A stretch of 64,000 nucleotides of DNA from Saxidomus purpurata (lineage: Eukaryota > Mollusca > Bivalvia > Venerida > Veneridae): positions 6,011,773 through 6,075,772 of the forward strand of contig JAFMSR010000019.1 of the NCBI GenBank assembly GCA_022818135.1, given 5' to 3'. Under the pieces are notes generated by a model that worked only from the letters and a program-made list of their open reading frames with translations, had not been told where the DNA came from and searched no databases. This document shows positions 44,701 through 56,135 of this stretch, in pieces. Numbering within the stretch: position 1 is the first letter of the stretch; each line of letters starts with the position of its first letter. The translations under genes were made by a program, and so were the position numbers.

Positions 44701-45800
44701 CTCAAAAGTAAAATTTATTTCCATACTTACACGTTAATTTAACCAAAACAATGTGCAGAGGGGTACTATTTGCTGCGCTAACATGAAGTCAACTCTGAAC
44801 TTGTAGTAAATGTATTCCGTGTAATTCCCTTAAAGTTTGGCTGTTCATTTTTACTCCTTCATTAAACGCTATTCGTCTTATTTTGTTTTGCTGATATTGC
44901 AGGCGTTTAACATCACGTGACTTCATTTAGAACAATGCCATTCCATATGTTTTAGCGCATGTACACTCGTAAATGTTGTGTAAAATTAAACGGGAGGGAA
45001 TTTGAGCAATACAAATTATTTCCGGACGCCTGGAGTGATATACTTTGTAAGGTATATCACGCTCAAATCCTTCTTTGTGTATATAGGAGAAATTTTCAAT
45101 AGTGTTAGAATCATAAATAGAATCACAAATTTCAATACAATTTTCTGCATTATATAACATTGAAAAGTAATACAGTTATTACATTGTAATTGAAATATTA
45201 AGTAATTATGTGTAACAATGGTTTAGTCACAAAATGATATATGAATGTGCTATAAATGATATTACAGATGGATGTAGAAGAATATAAGCTTAAACAGATA
45301 ACTGTTACAACATAATTTTAACTGATACAACATAATTTTAATCATCAAATTCTTGATCAGCAAATCTTGCCCTAACAACTAACCAGTGTATATACACATT
45401 CATACAAATGGTACCCATGCAAACATCAAAGCCGCTTGATTCACAGATGTGTGAATATACCTCATTTAATAATTTGAGGAAGGAAGCGCTAGTAAATCAA
45501 TACATGCAAGAAATCTTACCCTTACTGAAAATAGTTTTGTTTTACATTGTTTGAGTAGTGTCTTACTACTATGGATCGTAAGGCATACGTGATCTTCCAG
45601 AATCAACACATTTTGGATATTAATACCTAGAGTTCAACGCGACATTTGTGGAGAAAGTTGTTACTGCTTTAAGAGTCAGCAACCATGCTCACACGCCTGT
45701 TCATGTGAATCAAGCTGCTTTGATGTTGCCACAATCGGAGGCACAATGTTTTAATGTTAAACAAAAGGGCTGGAGTCAGTGTTGATGGTGTATTGTCGCC
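44701..45800. other. non-coding interior of the 8.25-kb unit
   Basis: No domain is recognised. The frame at 44927-45160 (minus) has no homology that I can see. Confidence 0.4.
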
Positions 45801-48203
45801 GGTATCCAGATATTTCACACCCTAGTCGTTTCTCCCCTAGTCATTTCTCCCCCAAGATGTTTCTCCCCTAGTCATTTCTCCCCCAAGGCATTTCTCACCT
45901 AACATAAGGTTTAAGCTTAGCATATTAAGGTGTTGATTACCACCTAAAATTAAAGCAGAATTTAAAGTTTTAAAGAAGAACTTTGCATTGAAAAGATTTT
46001 AAAAAATTCTGATTTCAAATTAAATACATTCTGTGTTTTTTAAGTTGTTTTTTACAGATCTTTAATCTACAGACTGATTAATGTTTTACAAATAACAGAA
46101 GTCTTAGATCTTTCATTTTTAAAACTGTCTTTAAATAAAAAATGTTTTTAGACCTACTGACTCATTGAATTATTGAGTTTGATATTGTATTAATTCCATG
46201 CGTGTTGGTTATTTTTAACAACTATAAAACAGTTTATAATCTTAAGAATTAACAGATGATCTTTTAATTCAAAAACTGTCTTTAAATAAAAATGTTTTAA
46301 ACTTTCATTGAAATTCTTTTTTTCAGTCAAAATTTGTTCAGAAACCAACATGTAAAACATCATTGTTTGAGGAGAGTTTTCCAAAAAATTGAATCATGTT
46401 AAGAAACATTTGTCAAACGGTGCTCAATAAAATTGATTTTTTTAAAGACTTAAAACTAAAATTGTATTCATTGATTTAAAGTAAAAGAAGTGAATCATTT
46501 CCTGCTCATAATATTTATTTTTAAATTTAAAGAAGCAAAGAAAATATTTTTCATACTTAAAATTACTCAAAAATAAAATTTATTACTAAATCAGATTACC
46601 CACTTTAGATATTATACATGATTATGTATGATTATCAAATTTCAAAATAATTTCTGATGAAATTCTTTATGAGATGCTACATCAGGTCCATCCTAAATTC
46701 CTTCATCATTTGGTGCAGCTTACTAGTACTTTCTATGCATTCTATTTAAACAAAACAACGTAAAAAAATGAATTATTTTTAATACAGTAAGAACACAGCA
46801 TAAATAAATATATTTTATCATGATAGGATCAGACTTAATGGTATGCTACAACAAAATGTTGCCTGATTAATATTAAACTTTGTAATTGTGCTTATTGGGT
46901 CCACCATCATCTATAGAGGCTATCATCGGTAGGACCCGATTAATATTAAGCATTATTTTTACAACAGCTTTATAACAATTGGAATTACTGGAATGTTAAT
47001 TGTTTATTGGCCACTAAGTGTCAATCTGTATATTCCATTCCATTATAAAGCATTGATTGTTCATTGAACAGAAAGTGTCACCCTTAATTACTGAATGACT
47101 TGCTGTCAATTCACATAATTATGAGGTCTCATCTATGAAATTCAAGCTAACATATTTGCTCTTTTGGACGGACCTTTATAAAATTTGCTTCAAATCAAAT
47201 CAAAGTCAATTCACATAAATTGTGCAATTTTTTAAAACACAATTATTATGTAGTACTTGCTTGAATCATTGAATAAATACTCGAATGAAAATGAGTTCAG
47301 TAAGCTAAAAAGTGTTCTTAATTTTCAGAAAAGTATAAAGTCCATTTCAGAAGAATATAGTACCCAGTACAATTAAAAAAGGGTAATGTTGACTCACCTA
47401 TATTCACACATTTTATGTGCTGCCACTGGTCACAAAGATCACAAGAGACTGCAAGATGGTGCTTATAGACCGGTCTTGGACATTCTATACATGGAGCTGA
47501 ATTAGCAGGCATTTTTACTTTTCAGATTAACTAAGAAAGTTGTGCCCTTTCAGTCTCATTTAACCATATGTAAAGCTTACTAGCGTGACTCAATCTTCTC
47601 ATTCTACTCAAACTTCTTAATCTTATCATTTTACAAGGTGCACACAATAGCACTTTGAGATAATTGATTAATTAGAAAAGAAGCAGCATTACGTGATAAT
47701 TGCCTAATTAAGTATACACCTTAATGTTTGATCAGAGTCAATGTCTGGAAAACTTGTGAAAAACTTAATAAATTTATTTAACTTCATAGTTACAGTCTGC
47801 GTTACACATTCCTGTTTAATAAGTAAAAAATTATATAACAGTTTATTAATTTTTGTCATATAACGGTATTTTCATTAACATGAAGATATTATACCTATTA
47901 ATAAAAACGGTTCTTTATTTTTTACATCTTATTTCTTATCATGCTTATTCACATTATTCACACTCAATCAATCCAAACTCAAATCTGCAACTTATAATCA
48001 TCAAAATATATCATCAAAATATTAATAATAATAATAATAGGATTATTACCTCAATTAACATACATCTCTAAATACTCAATATCTAAGGTAAATGCACTTC
48101 CATATATATAAGTTTATTTGGGGGAGAAATGTCTTGGGGGAGAAATGACTAGGGGAGAAACGACTAGGGGAGAAATGACTAGGGTGTGAAACATCTGTAA
48201 ACC
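45801..48203 (-). mobile_element. Mutator-like element, internally deleted
   Basis: The ends GGTATCCAGATATTTCACAC, CCTAGTCGTTTCTCCCCTAG and (inverted, right) GGTTTACAGATGTTTCACAC, CCTAGTCATTTCTCCCCTAG match over about 45 bp or more. The nine bases ATTGTCGCC stand directly on both sides (45792-45800, 48204-48212), a 9-bp target duplication as made by Mutator-type transposases. Inside, the only recognisable coding sequence is a PHD-type zinc-finger exon (47398-47512, minus). The MULE transposase domain is absent, so this copy is non-autonomous. Confidence 0.8.
47398..47512 (-). CDS. PHD-like zinc-finger first exon of the MULE
   Basis: ATG at 47512-47510. The 38 codons contain C8-x2-C11-x12-C24-x2-C27-x4-H32-x2-C35, the first part of a PHD-type C4HC3 finger (CDLCDQWQHIKC). 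The exon ends ATAG|GTGAGT, a strong donor in phase 1. Molluscan and cnidarian MULE proteins with FLYWCH and transposase domains often begin with such a C-x2-C-x-R-P-V finger, from memory of the family. No second exon could be found within the element, so the protein is probably dead. It could instead be a captured host exon. Confidence 0.55.
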
Positions 48204-48229
48204 ATTGTCGCCTACTCTCTTCTTTTAAT

Positions 48230-49450
48230 AAATGACTAGGTGTCTGATCTTCTAAGCGGAGTCAAAGCGGCCCTCTATAAAAACAACCTCGTGTTTTGAT
48301 GTTCAGAGTATGCATCAACTGCTACTTTAAGGATGCAGCAAGTTGCAGAGTGACGTGCTTTCAACATGGACAGAAGATCGGTGCGTACAGGTAAAACTCC
48401 AGTACATCTATGCATACTGTCATTTAAGCATTAGTGGCATTCCTCTGACTGAAGTGGAAGAGGCTGCATGCGTAGGTGTAAACTTCGACAAGCTTACATG
48501 GAAGCCCCATCTGGCAAAAACTGAAACTAGGGCCCGTCGAAAGCTAGCAATACTACGTAAGTTAGCTGGCAAGTGAGAGGATTCTGAAAACTGTATACTT
48601 GGGTATTCTTGCTTGACCATCCCATGAACAAAGCAATGGGGCCCAAACAAAATAATTGCATGAAAAGAGGAAGCTTTGTCCATAATTCAAAGAAGCTGAC
48701 AAAAGCAAACGTTGTCTATCTTGGGACACCAACTATTCTCTAGACAGGTCGGCACTGCCAGAGCCATGGAGGTATGACATGTCAAACGTCAGTATCTGCA
48801 CTAAAGAACCTGGTTTCCAATCGGGTATGAAATATGAAAATAAAAAACATCCATGACACAAACCATGATCTCAGAAGATTATCTATCAGAGACAGGGACC
48901 CATGTGAACACAGACAGCTCTGCTACAGCTGCTATTCACGATATCATACACACGGCTGGTGGGTCAGAGACAGTTAGCATACCAACAGGCAAACAGTGTA
49001 CCAACTACAAAGCAGAGGTAGAAACAATCATACAGGCATCGAAAACTATGGAAGAGTAAAAAGAGGGCTGTCAAAAGATAGTCATTCTAACAGATGCTCT
49101 ATCATCCTCGGAAGTCTTGGCTAATGCGAAATTGCCATCCCTTGCCGAAGAATTTAACATGCTCAGCGAGAAGCGGAAAGTGTCCATTTAATAGATACCT
49201 ACATACTGTGGTTTTCATGGTTATGGGATGGCAGACCAATTGACAAAACAAGGAGCTGGAGAGGACCAGCTACTCAACAGAGTCACTTCATGATGAAGAA
49301 AAGCTCACGGTAGATAAGCCTCTTACAAGAGCGAAGACAGACATAAAGGTAACTACCATCTATTAGACAGACGGAAACAAGGCATTCAATTCAGGTATCT
49401 TACAGGACACAACAGGCACAATGCTCATAAAAGATATGTATGAAAAAAAT
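48230..49450 (+). pseudogene. LINE relic: reverse transcriptase C-terminus and RNase H
   Basis: Pieces in three frames follow the order of a non-LTR retrotransposon. The thumb region contains V-E-E-A-A-C-V-G-V-N-F-D-K-L-T-W-K-P-H and A-R-R-K-L-A-I-L-R-K-L-A-G (48343-48576). Then comes an RNase H start (H-V-N-T-D-S-S-A-T, C-T-N-Y-K-A-E-V-E, 48853-49059). Next, in another frame, are ILTDALSS and KLPSLAEEF (about 49082-49160) and a damaged I-P-T-Y-C-G-F-H-G-Y-G-M-A-D-Q (about 49195-49250). Last is Y-L-T-G-H-N-R-H-N-A-H (about 49395-49430). Stops and frameshifts break it throughout. RNase H after the reverse transcriptase points to an I/Jockey-group LINE. The 5' part is missing. Confidence 0.75.
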
Positions 49451-50089
49451 TAAGATGTTCTCAATATTAAACTGTTGAAGAAGTTCGACATATTTTATAA
49501 AAAGAAATAGATACTGTACAAAAGTAGAATGGCAACAAGTCTATGGTTCCAAAAGCACAAAAAACTAAAGCAATGTATATATCAGCATCAACTCGCATTT
49601 AAAACGAACTTAAAATGTCACAGACTACCCAGTTAGCCCAGACAATAGAATACATGTACACTCACGCAGAAAAATTTCTTGCAATACAAGTTATTAGCAG
49701 TCTTAAGTAGACAATACAGGCTGAAAAAGTGCTCAAACAGTGTAATTATCTGCTATGTTCTTATACGGATAAATTCGTAAAAAACAAGTATGTTGCCAGA
49801 TTGTACCACCCTGGAAAATGTGTTGTATTGCAGGAAGGAGCTCAAAATAACAGCTTCCTTCATAGATGTGACCAGACTGACGATGCAGACCGTTAACGTG
49901 GAGAGAGAGAGAGAGGATTTACACAAATTAAAATTTCTTTATCATTATGGATACTGTTGCCTTATGAGAAGTGGATGTTTATTCCATTTTTAATATTGGG
50001 AACCGAACTCTTACTATTTTATAATAATAAGAAAAGAATAATTGTTGTCTGAAGTTAATTAAACTGCGCAAGTAAGATTACACAAATTT
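49451..50089. other. non-coding interior of the 8.25-kb unit
   Basis: Perhaps LINE 3' sequence; nothing recognisable. A GAGAGAGAGAG run lies near 49902. Confidence 0.4.
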
Positions 50090-50351
50090 TATGTCTTTTT
50101 CAAGTTTAATTATCTCCCTTTTCCATAGTTTAACTGATTTTTTCACGAGTAAATCGAATATTCAGAAAATCTTGAGAACATATTTCTCACAAACTGCTAT
50201 TCAGTGAAAGATTTCCTCATGCGGATATGATGTAACATATATACATGAATTTATACAATTTTTGACATTGAAATGCATAGTGATTAATTTCTACTGGGTA
50301 TAAAACTCTTCTTTTTGTATTTACACAACTAAACGATGATAGTGTCTATCA

Positions 50352-50728
50352 TTAAAGAGGCATTCCCTGTATCTAGCAGGTTATATTCTCGAAACATAGA
50401 TTATGTGTTAAATGTACATAAAATGATAAATTAATACAATTTCAAAGAACAAAGTATGGCGAAAAATGCCTCATTTTACCACAATTAATCAATATAGAGG
50501 CTTTCTGTAATAAATCGCATCCACCCATTAATTGTACAACAACAACTCTACATAGATTATTGAATGGTTTACGATATTGCAGTACATTTTAAACCGCTGA
50601 TTTTATCAAGAATGACTAGAAATGCATAGCTGAAACTTTTAAGTTAAGTTATAATACTTCTAAAGATTCTATTACTTATGTTTTGGGGATTATTAAGTCG
50701 ACATCAGTTATAGGGTATGTCCCTTTAA
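50352..50728. mobile_element. MITE, TTAA-ended family 2, uninterrupted copy
   Basis: TTAAAGAGGCATTCCCTGTA at the left and, inverted, TTAAAGGGACATACCCTATA at the right. It sits in the right arm of the 8.25-kb unit. The left arm reads ATTTTAATGATAG (43665-43677) at the same place, giving an unoccupied site with a single TTAA. This demonstrates TTAA duplication on insertion, as for piggyBac-like elements. Confidence 0.85.
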
Positions 50729-51511
50729 AATGGTCAAATAAAAGAAGTATGTAAAATTTCATAAAATTCTGTATCTTTTAGTGCTGAATTATCTCCCTTT
50801 TTCTAGTTATGGAGAGGTTTCACCTTTACATTGAATACGAGAATCTTATTTGAATAACTTACATAACATATATGTTGGAAATTGTTCTTCAGTTAAATAT
50901 TTCCTGATACTGCATTGATGCACTATGTATATTTTACAAATGTGTCAACAATTTTGTGACCATCATGGCAACAAGCTAGAATGTCTATTGATGTGCAGTA
51001 CTGTTTCATATAATAGGGTCAATATTTATTTTGTTATGATGTGTACTTAACTCCTATTTATTTAATATGTTCAACTAATATGCTATATTCTATCATTAAA
51101 ATGGTAAAAGAAAAGAAGTATGTAAAATTTCACCAAAAAATGTGTCTTTTGTGTTGAATTATCTCCCTTTGTCTAGTATAGCCGTCCTTTTTTGCCCTTA
51201 AACTGAATAGTTAGGGTATTATTTGCTTAAATTTACATTTTACGAACATACATATCATAAATTGCTTTTCAGTTCAAATTGTCTCCATGCTGAAATGATA
51301 ATCCATATATACACATAATTCTCAACAATTTGGCGGCCATCTTGGCGGCCATTTTGAATAGCAACAATGTACCACAGCTTTGGCAACTGCAACATCTGGT
51401 TTTGAAATCTAGAGACTCTAACGAACATTTTGATATATAAAACCCTTTGTTTACAGACATAGACCGGTTCATGCCTTAAGGAGGCATAATATCAAGGTTA
51501 GTTTGCAGCAC

Positions 51512-51720
51512 TATTTAGATATTTAAATTCGAACTTATCGAAATGATGCATTCTTATAGAAAAACAAATGTTATTCAGATGCTTTGGGAAAGTGATGTCA
51601 CATTGTTTATAACATTACGTCACAAGTAATTCACGTGAGTCTTCTGATATTGGGGGGGTGTAAGATGAGATTTTCAAGCACTGGCAAAAACTGCAGATTT
51701 CCCGATCTGGAATGCAAGAA
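51512..51720 (+). mobile_element. right part of the split MITE region
   Basis: ATATTTAAATTCGAACTTAT, GAAAGTGATGTCACATTG and CTGGAATGCAAGAA continue the sequence left off at 43264, matching 63285-63492 and 14605-14811. Confidence 0.7.
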
Positions 51721-51769
51721 AAGGCGTTTCTTTATAGTATTACAACTGACACAACAGGAAAGAAAATGT

Positions 51770-52690
51770 TTTTTCAGGAAGGTTGTTGTTCAGGGAGGTT
51801 GTAGCTCAGGAAGGTTGTTGTTCAGGGAGGTTGTAGCTCGGGGAAGTTGTTGCTCGGGGAGGTTGTTGTTCAGGGAGGTTGCTGCTCAGGGAGGTTGTTG
51901 TTAAGGGAGGTTGTTGTTCAGGGAGGTTGTAGCTCAGGGAGGTTGTTGCTCAGGGAGGTTGTTGCTCAGGGAGGTTGTGGCTCAGGGAGGTTGTTGCTCA
52001 GGGAGGTTGTTGCTCAGGGAGGTTGTTGTTCAAGGAGGTTGTTGTTCAGGGAGGTTGTTGCTCAGGGAGGTTGTTGTTCAGGGAGGTTGCTGCCCAGGGA
52101 GGTTGTTGCTCAGGGAGGTTGTTGTTCTGGGAGGTTGTTGTTCAGGAAGGTTGTTGCTCAGGGAGGTTGTAGCGCAGGGAGGTTGCTCAGGGAGGTTGTT
52201 TTTCTAGGATGTTGTTGCTCACGGAGGTTGTTGCTCAGGGAGGTTGTTGCTCAGGGAGGTTGTTGCTCAGGGAGGTTGTTGTTCAGGGAGGTTGTTGCTC
52301 AGGGAGGTTGTTCAGGGAGGTTGTTGTTCTGGGAGGATGTTCAGGAAGGTTGTTGCTCAGGGAGGTTGTTGCTCGGGGAGGTTGTTACTCAGGGAGGTTG
52401 TTGTTCAGGGAGGTTGCTGCTCAGGGAGGTTGTTGCTCAGGGAGGTTGTTTATCTAGGAGGTTGTGGCTCAGGGAGGTTGCTGCTCAGGGAGGTTGTTGC
52501 TCAGGGAGGTTGTTGCTCAGGGAGGTTGTTGTTTAGGGAGGTTGTTGTTCAGGGAGATTGTTGCTCAGGGAGGTTGTTGTTCTGGGAGGTTGTTGTTCAG
52601 GGAGGTTGTTGCTCAGGGAGGTTGTTGCTCAGGGAGGTTGTTGTTCAGGGTTGTTGTTGTTCAGGGAGACTGTTGTTCAGGTAGGTTAGA
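51770..52690 (+). repeat. 16-bp minisatellite (TTGTTCAGGGAGGTTG)
   Basis: About 57 units with TTGCTC/TTGTTC/TAGCTC variants and occasional deletions. Because 16 is not a multiple of three, all three forward frames repeat the same peptide (L-R-E-V-V-A-Q-G-G-C-C-S-G-R) and stay open, up to 229 residues. A sister array starts at 63505. Confidence 0.95.
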
Positions 52691-53696
52691 CTGTAGTCGT
52701 TAACAAATGGCAGGTGCCAACGTAAACACACCGATCAATCTGAAACTCGAATGATAACAGGAAACAAGACTTACAGGTTTCCCCATAACTGTGGTTTATT
52801 GCACAGGTTGATCAGTGTGTAATTCTACGTATTGAGCTTCACAGGGGTCAAACGGTTGGAGTCAATGTCTTGAAATCACTGTAACCTGTCACTGATTTAA
52901 GGTTTGAGCCCTGGTACAGACCATGTTTGTTTATATGAGAAAGTTGGCAATTTCTTATGGAGGCTTCGAGTTCTAACATAGTTTAGGGGTAACATATAGG
53001 AATCACTTTGTCGCGTCCCGTCCCGTCTTGAAAGTGTTTTCCTGGAATATCTCTAAAAGTTATAAAGATACTACTTTTGAAACTTAGCACATGAGACATG
53101 TTCATTATATCAAGGCCTATAACTATGACTTCTATTTTCACAAAATTACTTTTCTTTTGTGGTCACCGATTGTGCGCCTGTGCTCATCCCAATACACTAG
53201 GTCAATTTTTGATCACGCTTCACGGGAATGGTTCTTGGATGGTCCTCTATTAACATTGTTCAACGAAATGTATTCCATGTGGAACTCTTGTTGTAGTAGG
53301 GTGACAATGAAGGCTAAAATGGGGATGAGGTGGTCAAAAATTATAACAAAGAATGTCATATACTAAAATGTTCGTCAAAGTATCTGAAACTGTCGGCATA
53401 GATTGGCAATGGAAAGGAAAAACTTTAAAAATGTTAAAAACTGGAAGGTGTTGCATTGCCTAGATGTCTACCAAGAGTTTTCAGTTATAAACCCCCAGTT
53501 AAAATTTACCCCACCCTAATTCACTTGATTTAACATTGGCTTAATTTTCAAGCGGAAACACTTTAAAAATCATTTTACATGTCCTAGAGCTTAGATGTTA
53601 CATTGCCTAGTGGACCTCTAGGAAAAACTTAAAAAAAATCTTCTGAAACCATAAATCCTAGAGCTTAGATATTTAGCATGTAGCATTGCCTAGGGG
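52691..53696. other. SINE A relic and dispersed repeat before the gap
   Basis: 52840-52975 is a plus-strand SINE A relic (GAAATCACTGTAACCTGTCA, GGTTTGAGCCCTGG, AGAAAGTTGGCAATTTCTTA). 53430-53696 holds the CATTGCCTAGTGGACCTCTA repeat in two or three units. The 53091-53366 frame has no domain. Confidence 0.55.
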
Positions 53697-54196
53697 NNNN
53701 NNNNNNNNNNNNNNNNNNNNNNNNNNNNNNNNNNNNNNNNNNNNNNNNNNNNNNNNNNNNNNNNNNNNNNNNNNNNNNNNNNNNNNNNNNNNNNNNNNNN
53801 NNNNNNNNNNNNNNNNNNNNNNNNNNNNNNNNNNNNNNNNNNNNNNNNNNNNNNNNNNNNNNNNNNNNNNNNNNNNNNNNNNNNNNNNNNNNNNNNNNNN
53901 NNNNNNNNNNNNNNNNNNNNNNNNNNNNNNNNNNNNNNNNNNNNNNNNNNNNNNNNNNNNNNNNNNNNNNNNNNNNNNNNNNNNNNNNNNNNNNNNNNNN
54001 NNNNNNNNNNNNNNNNNNNNNNNNNNNNNNNNNNNNNNNNNNNNNNNNNNNNNNNNNNNNNNNNNNNNNNNNNNNNNNNNNNNNNNNNNNNNNNNNNNNN
54101 NNNNNNNNNNNNNNNNNNNNNNNNNNNNNNNNNNNNNNNNNNNNNNNNNNNNNNNNNNNNNNNNNNNNNNNNNNNNNNNNNNNNNNNNNNNNNNNN
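53697..54196. other. assembly gap, exactly 500 N
   Basis: A run of 500 Ns, a conventional placeholder length, so the true size is unknown. It follows directly on a dispersed repeat, which probably caused the break. Confidence 0.99.
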
Positions 54197-54959
54197 TTTT
54201 CTAGAAACAGAATGCCAAGTGACAGAACTGATTCTGAATAAATTTTTTTTTTTTTGGAATAAGCTAAGCTATTTACTAAGGAGATAATCAAAAACCTGTT
54301 TTTAAATATTACAACACTAGTGCTAAAATAGATCAATGGAATGATATAAATACATGCACCAATAACGTTTCCACATGCATGGATCACAAGTTTTTGATCA
54401 CGTGACTACAACAATTTTGATTGAAATCCTGAATTAAGGAATATTTTTCGAGATGATAAAATGCTTAATTGAACGCACCAGAAGTGCTTTTAGGAATTAA
54501 TTCTCAATTCAGAACTGCCACATCGCATCCGTCTTCCGGATTTGAAGGAATAAATTCCGAGAAGTTATATAGCTTAACCGGACACTTTAGAAATGCTTCT
54601 AGGAATCAATTCGAAGTGTGATTGTAAACTTTGAAAACACTGAACCGTTTTTCTAAACGTCCATTTTATAAAATTCAGTTATAATAAAAGTATTTTGTCT
54701 AATGACTTAAAATTCAGAACTCCAGAGTTATGTGTAGTGCTCTATCGAATTTTACCAAAAACATGACATTTTACTGTCCGCACGAGACGATGGCCACGAT
54801 TTACGACTTTTTGCACGACGATCACGCGTATCGTAAATTTAGCTCTAAATATTATTTAAATGCAATAAACGTAGATTGTCCAACTCGAAAAACAAAAAGA
54901 AATGGCAAGAATGAATAGCGGTCACTGAATATACACTACTTCACTTACGTGTTACATTT
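54197..54959. other. non-coding, nothing recognised
   Basis: Somewhat richer in GC than the neighbours, but the 54730-54918 frame has no domain. TAGAAATGCTTCTAG (about 54590) recurs near 58973. Confidence 0.4.
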
Positions 54960-55124
54960 TCCAACCACGTATTAGACATAGCGTATGGACGTTTGTCTAC
55001 AAACAGCTTCGTTTCCACAAATCATCAAGCTTCCGGAGTAAAGCGTTGTTTATGAAAACGCGTAACTGTCAGTTTACAGACGACTTTCTACAGACCATTT
55101 CATAGCTTCCTCACTGGGACGTAC

Positions 55125-55245
55125 ATAACTTGAGGGACAATATTGAAGTCACGTGACTTGAGGGATAAAATAAAATTCGAGTGATTTGAGGAATAAGATT
55201 GAAGTTATGTGACTTGAGGGAAACCATTGGAGTCATGTGAATTTC
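55125..55245 (+). repeat. CACGTG-containing tandem repeat, short form
   Basis: Units of AAGTCACGTGACTTGAGGGA plus TAAGATT, about 28 bp. The first holds the palindrome GTCACGTGAC (55148-55157), identical to the CLEAR/TFEB-type E-box. Later units are degraded (TTATGTGA, TCATGTGA). Confidence 0.65.
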
Positions 55246-55279
55246 AGTCAACAAGCTTTAGCTACAGCCAAGCTTACTA

Positions 55280-55447
55280 CAGTACACACCGTATATAAAG
55301 ACTCCGGATATAACGAAATTCTGGATATAAGGAACAATTCTTCTTGGTCCGATTGATTTCATCTTCATTAGATATGAAACATCTATATGGATATACCATT
55401 CTCGTAGATATAGTGAGTCAGGAGTTCGTTATATCCGGAGTTTACTG
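55280..55447. mobile_element. MITE with CAGTA...CTCCGGATATAACGAA ends
   Basis: GACTCCGGATATAACGAAAT near the left and GTTCGTTATATCCGGAGTTT, ACTG at the right are inverted. The left outer end CAGTACACACCG has diverged. CAGT ends are typical of Tc1/mariner/pogo-type elements. Versions in copy 2 lie at about 59865-60035 and 60095-60200. Confidence 0.6.
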
Positions 55448-56135
55448 TTACCTTTCTTCGAAATAAACGGTACTACGATAATCAATCAGTTCGTGAGGAC
55501 CCTTTAGAAAGTTCAGGAGAGCTACAGAAAATACGTTTAAGTTGTTCAATTGTAATGTAAATAGCAAAACTAAATAAAAGCTATATGTCTCAGCATGATT
55601 TGGTGTCTTTATTTCATACTTATTTTTTCACTTGATACACAAAATGTACCTCAGTCCTGCGTGACAGACAATTTTGTTTTTGTTAGTGTGTAAATATATT
55701 TTGCAAAAAGAATATATTTAATGCTTTATCAGCAAACACCTGTGCAAATTTGATATGTTCTAAATGCCCCCTCAAAGAAAATGGATTGCTTTGAAGGTTT
55801 ATATAAAAGAAATGTCACAATAAAGAAAGTACGTACCTTTTGTCTATTATACACTGTCATAAAAACCTACAACGCGTGCGTCAGTATTTTAGCTAGAAGG
55901 ACCTACTCGTAGCAAAGCAGATCAAAAAGGTTGAAAATCAAATAGGCTAAATCACTTTGTTTTTCCTTTGACAAGGCAAGGTATACCATTAAATGTTATA
56001 AAGTATCTATCATGAACAAAACTTCTTTAGAAGTCTAGAGATCTCCCCCACCGCTCAATGAGATAATATATTATTCAGATTAATTGCAAATAGGATTTAT
56101 GTGACATAAGCGCACACATGGACCGCTGTTACTAA

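Larger units (their letters stand above)
43265..51511. mobile_element. 8.25-kb unit with >1-kb inverted ends and TA flanks
   Basis: The left end GTGCTGCAAA (43265) and right end TTTGCAGCAC (to 51511) begin long inverted repeats: left arm to about 44400, right arm from about 50090. Shared blocks include CCGGTCTATGTCTGTAAACA, GGGTTTTATATATCAAAATG, CAAAATGGCCGCCAAGATGG and GGGAGATAATTCAACA. Each arm is built of roughly 370-bp sub-repeats. TA lies on both flanks (43263-43264, 51512-51513). The duplicate at 63240-63300 has continuous sequence of the same length across the junction, as expected for an unoccupied site. No transposase attributable to the unit itself is visible; its centre holds a LINE relic and a Mutator-like element. 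It may be a very large non-autonomous TA-targeting transposon, or an inverted duplication that moved as a unit. Confidence 0.7.
54960..56135 (+). repeat. duplicated segment, copy 1
   Basis: Matches 59445-60770 across its length: GTTTGTCTACAAACAGCTTC, CGTAACTGTCAGTTTACAGA, AAAACCTACAACGCGTGCGT and CTCAATGAGATAATATATTA. It includes a CACGTG repeat block (55125-55245) and a CAGT-ended MITE (55280-55447). Non-coding. Confidence 0.7.

Noticed and set aside
43264..51513. Polinton/Maverick interpretation of the 8.25-kb unit (ends AGT...ACT, long inverted repeats)
   Set aside because: No 6-bp target duplication (flanks differ) and no polymerase, integrase or capsid-like genes. TA flanks with the length-matched unoccupied site fit better.
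51847..52536. 229-residue open frame and its neighbours (51635-52703)
   Set aside because: Pure translation of a 16-bp minisatellite; the same peptide appears in every forward frame and there is no independent coding signal.
53665..54387. Long open frames across the N run
   Set aside because: Mostly unknown bases in a 500-N assembly gap; no coding content.
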